Assembly (NCBI GenBank): GCA_043785105.1
Contig: JAYVXO010000069.1
Coordinates: forward strand, 1-20,707
Length of the DNA: 20,707 bases
Direction: 5' to 3'
Source: Fimbriiglobus sp043785105
Lineage (GTDB): Bacteria; Planctomycetota; Planctomycetia; Gemmatales; Gemmataceae
The notes below the pieces were generated by a model. The model ran no database searches. It worked only from the letters and a program-made list of their open reading frames with translations, and was not told the DNA's origin. Position 1 is the first letter of the stretch, and each line of letters opens with the position of its first letter. This document shows positions 16,987 to 20,707 of this stretch, piece after piece. Position numbers and translations under genes: made by a program.

Positions 16987-17907
16987 ATGACCGTGCGATT
17001 CACAGTTTTGGGAAGTGGCAGTTCCGGCAACGCCAGCGTGCTGGAGTGCGACGGTTTCGGCCTGATGATTGATTGCGGCCTTGGCCCGCGCGTGCTGGCC
17101 AATCGGTTGTCGCTCGTGGGATTGTCGTGGAAGAGCATCTCGGCGGTGATTCTGACCCACACCCACGGCGACCACTGGCACGCCCTGACTCTCGCCCATT
17201 TGCGACGATTGAATGTACCACTCATCGCCCATCCCCGGCACCACGACGCCCTTTCCGGTTGTGCTGAACATGATCCTCTACGCAAAGCGGGTCTCACTCG
17301 GGATTATCACGACTTGATCGAGATGGACATCAGCCCGCGATTGACTTGCCTGCCGGTGCAAGTGCCACACGACGCCGATCCGACGTTCGCGTTCCGTTTT
17401 GAAGTGAAAAATGACGATCCGAGTACCGCATTTGCTATCGGCTATGCCTCCGACGTTGGACACGCACCGGCGAAACTTGCCAAGGCATTTATAGGGCTGC
17501 ATGTTCTGGCCCTGGAGTATAACCACGACGTGCAGCTTCAGAAATCCAGTGGTCGGCACCCCATTTTAGTGAACCGGGTGTTAGGCAATGACGGCCACCT
17601 CTCGAATGACCAAGCGGCGGAATTCACTGAACAAATTGCCCGCTCCAGTCGAACAAACGGGTTGCTTCATCTCGTGCAATTGCACTTGAGTAAAGATTGC
17701 AACAAGCCCGAACTCGCGCACCAAGCCGCGCGTGTTGCTCTATCTAGTTACGCGCCAACGGCTACGATCACCACCGCTACACAATTTGCCCCGACGAAAC
17801 CCATCCTTCTGTCAGACGCGACAATTTCTCCTGGCCGTCAGTCCGCCAATTCCCCTTCGCGGCAATCCGTTCAGCCCATGCTTCCTGGATTGGAGTACGA
17901 TTCGTGA
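16987..17907 (+). CDS. Metallo-beta-lactamase-fold hydrolase, WalJ/VicX-like
   Basis: The 306-residue protein starts VRFTVLGSGSSGNA, the typical N-terminus of WalJ/VicX (YycJ) hydrolases, and has metal ligands H58, H60, D62 and H63 in HTHGDHW. Later AIGYASDVGHAP and LEYNHD supply further ligands, and HLSNDQAAEF and LHLSKDCNKPE are characteristic of this branch. Homologues are predicted nucleases or phosphodiesterases acting in the cytoplasm; the substrate is not known from sequence. The ATG at 16987 has GAGG 5 bases upstream; a TTG one codon earlier is less likely. The last 40 residues are Ser/Pro-rich and not part of the core fold. It is divergent from the response regulator gene. Confidence 0.9.
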   Translation: MTVRFTVLGSGSSGNASVLECDGFGLMIDCGLGPRVLANRLSLVGLSWKSISAVILTHTHGDHWHALTLAHLRRLNVPLIAHPRHHDALSGCAEHDPLRKAGLTRDYHDLIEMDISPRLTCLPVQVPHDADPTFAFRFEVKNDDPSTAFAIGYASDVGHAPAKLAKAFIGLHVLALEYNHDVQLQKSSGRHPILVNRVLGNDGHLSNDQAAEFTEQIARSSRTNGLLHLVQLHLSKDCNKPELAHQAARVALSSYAPTATITTATQFAPTKPILLSDATISPGRQSANSPSRQSVQPMLPGLEYDS

Positions 17908-18079
17908 CCCTGCTAATTTACGTAGGCTTTATCGGTTGCTCGGTTTGCTCATCTTAATCGGCCTGCGACAGTTCCCAGAATCCCGCAGGTTATGCTCTTT
18001 ACACCGCCGACGTTAGGTGAAGACCAGTTTAGGATTCGACGCTGAGGCGCCAGCGGTCGCGCTGTGGAGGGATTCACCA

Positions 18080-19375
18080 ATGAAACGAATACTGACGTTC
18101 AGTGCAAGCCTGCTTTGTTCGAGTCTTTGTGTGGCAGGGGACTGGGACGCCGTCTACCCCGGTCCTGCCGCCGCCCGTGTGGTCGAAACGGTGTCGGTTG
18201 GTTCAACGCCGACTGCTCCGATACTGAACACCAACAACGTCCAACCGAACCCGATCATCAGAACGAACCCGATTATCAAGTTGTTGGATTTACCCATCAG
18301 CAAGGCGAAATCGCCAGTGATGATGGGCGAACCAATCTCCGTCTATTCCGGCACAACCATTCCAATGGTGCCAACCGTAACCACAGCACCGACGATGGTG
18401 ACCACGCCATCGTTACCGTCGTATTTATCACCCCGCCGGCAAGTCAGTTCAGTGGATTTGTCTCAACCGCTGCCCAATATTTTGACGACGCCGCTGCTGA
18501 CAACGCCGACGGTAACCTATTCAGCAAATTCGATGTGCAACACGTGTTCGACGGGTTGTGTACCGTGTGGCACACCGCTGTTTCAACCCTTGATGGGTTC
18601 ACATGGAATGTTGGGTTCACGTGGAATTGCGAATGGTGTGGTGGGCATGGGAAGTTTGCCTTCGATGGACCGCTTGAAGCATTGGATTAGCTACCAACCC
18701 GGTCCCTCGGTGCTGCCTGTATTCGTGCCAACACCGTATCACGCCCCGGTTCGGGCGTACTTCCCCTGCACTCCGAACAGTTGTGCGAATCAGGGGCCAG
18801 TGAACTGTTACCCTGCGCACGACCGAACCGCTGTTACGAGCAGCGGAAGCGTGACACCGGCTGCGACAGGTGATTGTAGCAGTGCGGCGTGTCGCGCTCC
18901 CATTGCGAAAGGTTTCGGCCTGTTTGCACGACCGAGTTCCACGTGTGCCACGACCGGATCCATTGGCGTGAATTGTGCGCCGGTTGCGGTGCCTCTGCCA
19001 GCAAGCTGCGTTGGGTCTGCAACGCCAACGCCATGTGGGCCGCGTGCCTGTGGATCAGTCTTAGACCGCATGATGTCGTTCTTCACGATCGGATGTGGTC
19101 ACAATGCGAACGCTTGGGCCTGTCCGAGTACGACGTGCAATCTTCCAAATCGAGCCGGATGTAACACTGTTACTGTGAACCCACCGACCGCTACTGTGCC
19201 AGTGATTATGGGGTACACGCAACCTGTGAGTGGTTACCGCTTTGCCAACCCAGTCGCCGGACCCGGACAGTACGCTCCCACAATGCAACCCGTTAGCAAA
19301 GCACCCGCAGCCCAATCGGTTGCACCAGCCGCCAACGCGATGACCGTAGCCAATCGCCCGTTCACGAATCCGTAA
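18080..19375 (+). CDS. Cysteine-rich secreted protein of unknown function
   Basis: The 431-residue protein begins with a signal peptide (MKRILTFSASLLCSSLCVAG). Residues 25-150 are rich in Thr, Pro, Val and Asn (low complexity). From residue about 150 on it has many cysteines in short clusters: CNTCSTGCVPC, CTPNSCANQ, SSAACRAP, the CATTG and CAPVAV stretch, and CGPRACGS. The tail from about 380 is Ala/Pro-rich and ends AQSVAPAANAMTVANRPFTNP. The ATG is preceded by GGAGGG with 8 bases between; the longer frame from 18017 lacks such a site. I recognise no family; it is likely an extracellular structural protein with disulfides. Its last 79 bases around the stop codon recur at 20534-20612. Confidence 0.75.
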   Translation: MKRILTFSASLLCSSLCVAGDWDAVYPGPAAARVVETVSVGSTPTAPILNTNNVQPNPIIRTNPIIKLLDLPISKAKSPVMMGEPISVYSGTTIPMVPTVTTAPTMVTTPSLPSYLSPRRQVSSVDLSQPLPNILTTPLLTTPTVTYSANSMCNTCSTGCVPCGTPLFQPLMGSHGMLGSRGIANGVVGMGSLPSMDRLKHWISYQPGPSVLPVFVPTPYHAPVRAYFPCTPNSCANQGPVNCYPAHDRTAVTSSGSVTPAATGDCSSAACRAPIAKGFGLFARPSSTCATTGSIGVNCAPVAVPLPASCVGSATPTPCGPRACGSVLDRMMSFFTIGCGHNANAWACPSTTCNLPNRAGCNTVTVNPPTATVPVIMGYTQPVSGYRFANPVAGPGQYAPTMQPVSKAPAAQSVAPAANAMTVANRPFTNP

Positions 19376-19385
19376 ACTAGCGATG
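19307..19385 (+). repeat. Repeat copy A: 3' end of the cysteine-rich gene and its stop codon
   Basis: These 79 bases (last 22 sense codons, the stop TAA at 19373-19375 and ten bases beyond) match 20534-20612 with 8 differences by my count (about 90% identity). The match starts at GCAGCC and ends at GCGATG. Confidence 0.85.
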
Positions 19386-19541
19386 CCATGAAAGCGAAGT
19401 CGCCGATGGCTACAACCGTCATTATGCTCGTAACTCTGGCACGACCGAAAACTCTGTCGGTCGCTGGCCATCGCGAAGTACCAATCGTTGCGAGGGCTAG
19501 ACACACTCACAAACCGGATACCAGCCGCCGTGCGTATTCCA

Positions 19542-20231
19542 TTATTTGCGCGTTCGTCGAACTCTGGATTTCAAGCCACCGACTCCCAGTCCGGCGAGAC
19601 TCACGAGGAGCAGGATTGCACTCGGCTCGGGCACAGGATTGATCACAAGCTGTGCCGGTGGGGGGGACCAAAAAGTGGACGTGAGGTTGAACGCAAACTG
19701 ACTGTAGAAATTCTGCTCGTCTAGGTTCGTGATGGTCATGCCGAGGACTACGAAATCGGACCCTTCGTTGGACTGCAAGAAACTGCGTCCGGCCACGTTC
19801 AACGTAAACACGACTGTAGTTCCTTGGTCGGCAGCCACAAGATTGCGTGTAGAAACCAGCGGAGTGGCCGAGCCAATGAAGCTGTAATTCGAACTGGGTA
19901 CGCTAGCAATGGCTTGCCAATTGGCGTAGGATGCTCCAGCGATTCCACGCACATCGGTATGAATGAATGAGACATTGCTCAGGGTGCTTTGCGGGTCCGG
20001 CAGCCGCAATTCGGCGGAGTTGATGGGCGTACCAGGCGTGATACTCGACAAGTTGAACACCACATACCCCCGGTGTTCTTCGCCCAAGCCTCCTAGGACG
20101 CCCGTCTCGTAACCGGATTGCGCTTGGCCTACCGACGTGTAATTGCCCGTATATGCGGTGTTCAAGACTTGCCCACGGGCGCCGGTTGCGAGTAATAAAG
20201 AAGCGACCAGTATGTAAAGGCAGCGAGTCAT
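19542..20231 (-). CDS. PEP-CTERM sorting-signal protein with probable beta-sandwich domain
   Basis: The 229-residue protein has a signal peptide (MTRCLYILVASLLLATGARG, then Q). The middle is rich in Ser, Thr, Asn and Val (for example EEHRGYVVFNLSSI and SAELRLPDPQ), resembling the beta-rich domain seen in other PEP-CTERM proteins with a phospholipase- or lectin-like shape. The C-terminus has PEP at residues 201-203, the helix SAILLLVSLAGLGVGGL and a basic end (KSRVRRTRK). It should be exported and anchored by an exosortase. The ATG has AGGAG 8 bases upstream. It is convergent with the cysteine-rich protein gene, with about 165 bases between their stops. Confidence 0.88.
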   Translation of the reverse strand: MTRCLYILVASLLLATGARGQVLNTAYTGNYTSVGQAQSGYETGVLGGLGEEHRGYVVFNLSSITPGTPINSAELRLPDPQSTLSNVSFIHTDVRGIAGASYANWQAIASVPSSNYSFIGSATPLVSTRNLVAADQGTTVVFTLNVAGRSFLQSNEGSDFVVLGMTITNLDEQNFYSQFAFNLTSTFWSPPPAQLVINPVPEPSAILLLVSLAGLGVGGLKSRVRRTRK

Positions 20232-20533
20232 TGCGGTATCTCCTATAACGGGGGCTAGCTCTTGCTAAATTGACAGTGTGAGTGTCTGCTATTCGTTACT
20301 CGCCGCTACGAACGTTGATTTAGCTGTGCTAGCTTCCGCAACTCGCTGGAGATGAGTGGCTACAACGACTCCGCCGACGGTTCGCCCTTTATGAATCCGA
20401 TCCAAAATCCACGATACTACTTACTTGCTGATAGAATTGTAGTGTTCAGCTAAAATTGATCAATGGCCTACCCAGGTAACAAAGCAGGCTTTACTGCGGG
20501 GTGTTGCTAAATTCTCTGGGATCAAGTGAGCGC
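20232..20533. other. Intergenic stretch upstream of the PEP-CTERM gene, no gene seen
   Basis: These 302 bases are AT-richer than their surroundings, hold no convincing open reading frame and should include the promoter of the PEP-CTERM gene on the left. TTGCTAAATT occurs at 20263-20272 and again at 20504-20513, but no longer repeat surrounds it. Confidence 0.6.
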
Positions 20534-20602
20534 GCAGCCCAATCCGTCGCACCAGCCGCCAACGCAATGACTGCCGCCAATCGCCCGTTCACGAATCCGT
20601 AA
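20534..20602 (+). pseudogene. Remnant of a paralogue of the cysteine-rich protein (C-terminal end only)
   Basis: Translation gives AQSVAPAANAMTAANRPFTNP and then a stop, differing from the end of the intact gene by one residue (Val to Ala). Four of the differing bases are synonymous (for example TCG/TCC, GTT/GTC, GCG/GCA, ACC/ACT), so the copy diverged while still coding. In the same frame a stop occurs at 20477-20479 and only unrelated codons lie between, so the rest of the gene is missing. The homology extends ten bases past the stop to 20612. Confidence 0.75.
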
Positions 20603-20612
20603 ACCGGCGATG
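20534..20612 (+). repeat. Repeat copy B of the cysteine-rich gene's 3' end
   Basis: This is the partner of 19307-19385, in the same orientation and about 1.2 kb away. The similarity stops sharply at 20612, immediately before GTTAGGAGTTACGCAGTGG-type sequence of a different character. Confidence 0.8.
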
Positions 20613-20680
20613 TTAGGAGTTACGCAGTGGTGTTGTGAGTCGGGTTCTCGAAGTCCCGCAGGGTGGCTATAGTCGCGGGC

Positions 20681-20707
20681 ATGAGCCAGCCCAAAGTCTC
20701 CGCGCTT
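20681..20707 (+). CDS. Possible start of a gene cut by the window edge
   Basis: An ATG at 20681 opens MSQPKVSAL and runs to the window edge. A TATAGT hexamer lies at 20668-20673, very close for a promoter, and no good ribosome binding site is visible. Position next to a truncated repeat suggests a transposase of a mobile element could begin here, but nine codons cannot show this. Confidence 0.25.

Noticed and set aside
18064..18690. Overlapping plus-strand reading frame of 208 codons
   Set aside because: It is in another frame of the cysteine-rich gene, lacks a signal and start site, and the composition follows the real gene.
19443..19462. Hairpin GACCGA/TCGGTC downstream of the cysteine-rich gene
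   Set aside because: A 6-bp stem with an 8-base loop and no T run; not convincing as a terminator.
20263..20513. TTGCTAAATT direct repeats as element ends
   Set aside because: Ten identical bases without longer flanking similarity are expected by chance in AT-richer DNA.

Overview
The window has two parts that look as if they come from different genomes. From 1 to roughly 3.5 kb the DNA is very GC-rich, with close to 90% G/C at third codon positions in my hand counts. It carries ordinary housekeeping-type genes. From roughly 3.9 kb to the end, third-position G/C drops to about two thirds to three quarters. The gene content there is typical of Planctomycetes, probably a Gemmata relative: a BBP7-type beta-barrel protein, a tryptophan-rich YXWGXW-type repeat protein, two PEP-CTERM proteins and large secreted proteins of unknown role. 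The left part resembles a high-GC bacterium such as a gemmatimonad, but I cannot prove that by eye. The change falls inside the acs gene (2910-4880), one of the most conserved genes here. That suggests a chimeric assembly join, or less likely a natural recombination event.

Left part (1-2909): the start of an alpha/beta hydrolase running off the left edge on the minus strand. Divergent from it is a tightly overlapping plus-strand operon of a DsbA-like thiol oxidoreductase, a VKOR membrane protein and a small DHFR-like reductase. DsbA and VKOR form a plausible disulfide-bond-forming pair. Two small minus-strand genes of unknown function follow, one of them exported.

Middle (2910-11662): acs (acetyl-CoA synthetase, minus) is divergent from an N-carbamoylputrescine amidase (plus), which ends at a perfect bidirectional terminator. 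The next two minus-strand genes encode envelope proteins, a BBP7-type barrel protein followed by an aromatic-repeat/proline-rich protein. A small PEP-CTERM protein gene is divergent from the BBP7 gene, and the promoter region between them holds two inverted repeats. A second perfect terminator hairpin separates it from a convergent DegT-family sugar aminotransferase.

Right part (11663-20707): a 1012-residue exported protein joins YCF48-like repeats, an apparently inactivated LmbE/PIG-L-like domain and a CBM9/DOMON-like domain. It is followed by a convergent OprP-type porin, a single-domain response regulator, a WalJ-like metallo-beta-lactamase-fold hydrolase, a cysteine-rich secreted protein of unknown function and a PEP-CTERM protein. 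Near the right edge (20534-20612) lies a second, diverged copy of the last 79 bases around the stop codon of the cysteine-rich protein gene. This is the remnant of a lost paralogue, possibly cut by a mobile element whose edge lies just beyond it.

No rRNA, tRNA, CRISPR array or complete insertion sequence was seen. The most notable features are the composition switch inside acs, the paralogue remnant, and the fused protein with the degenerate LmbE-like core.
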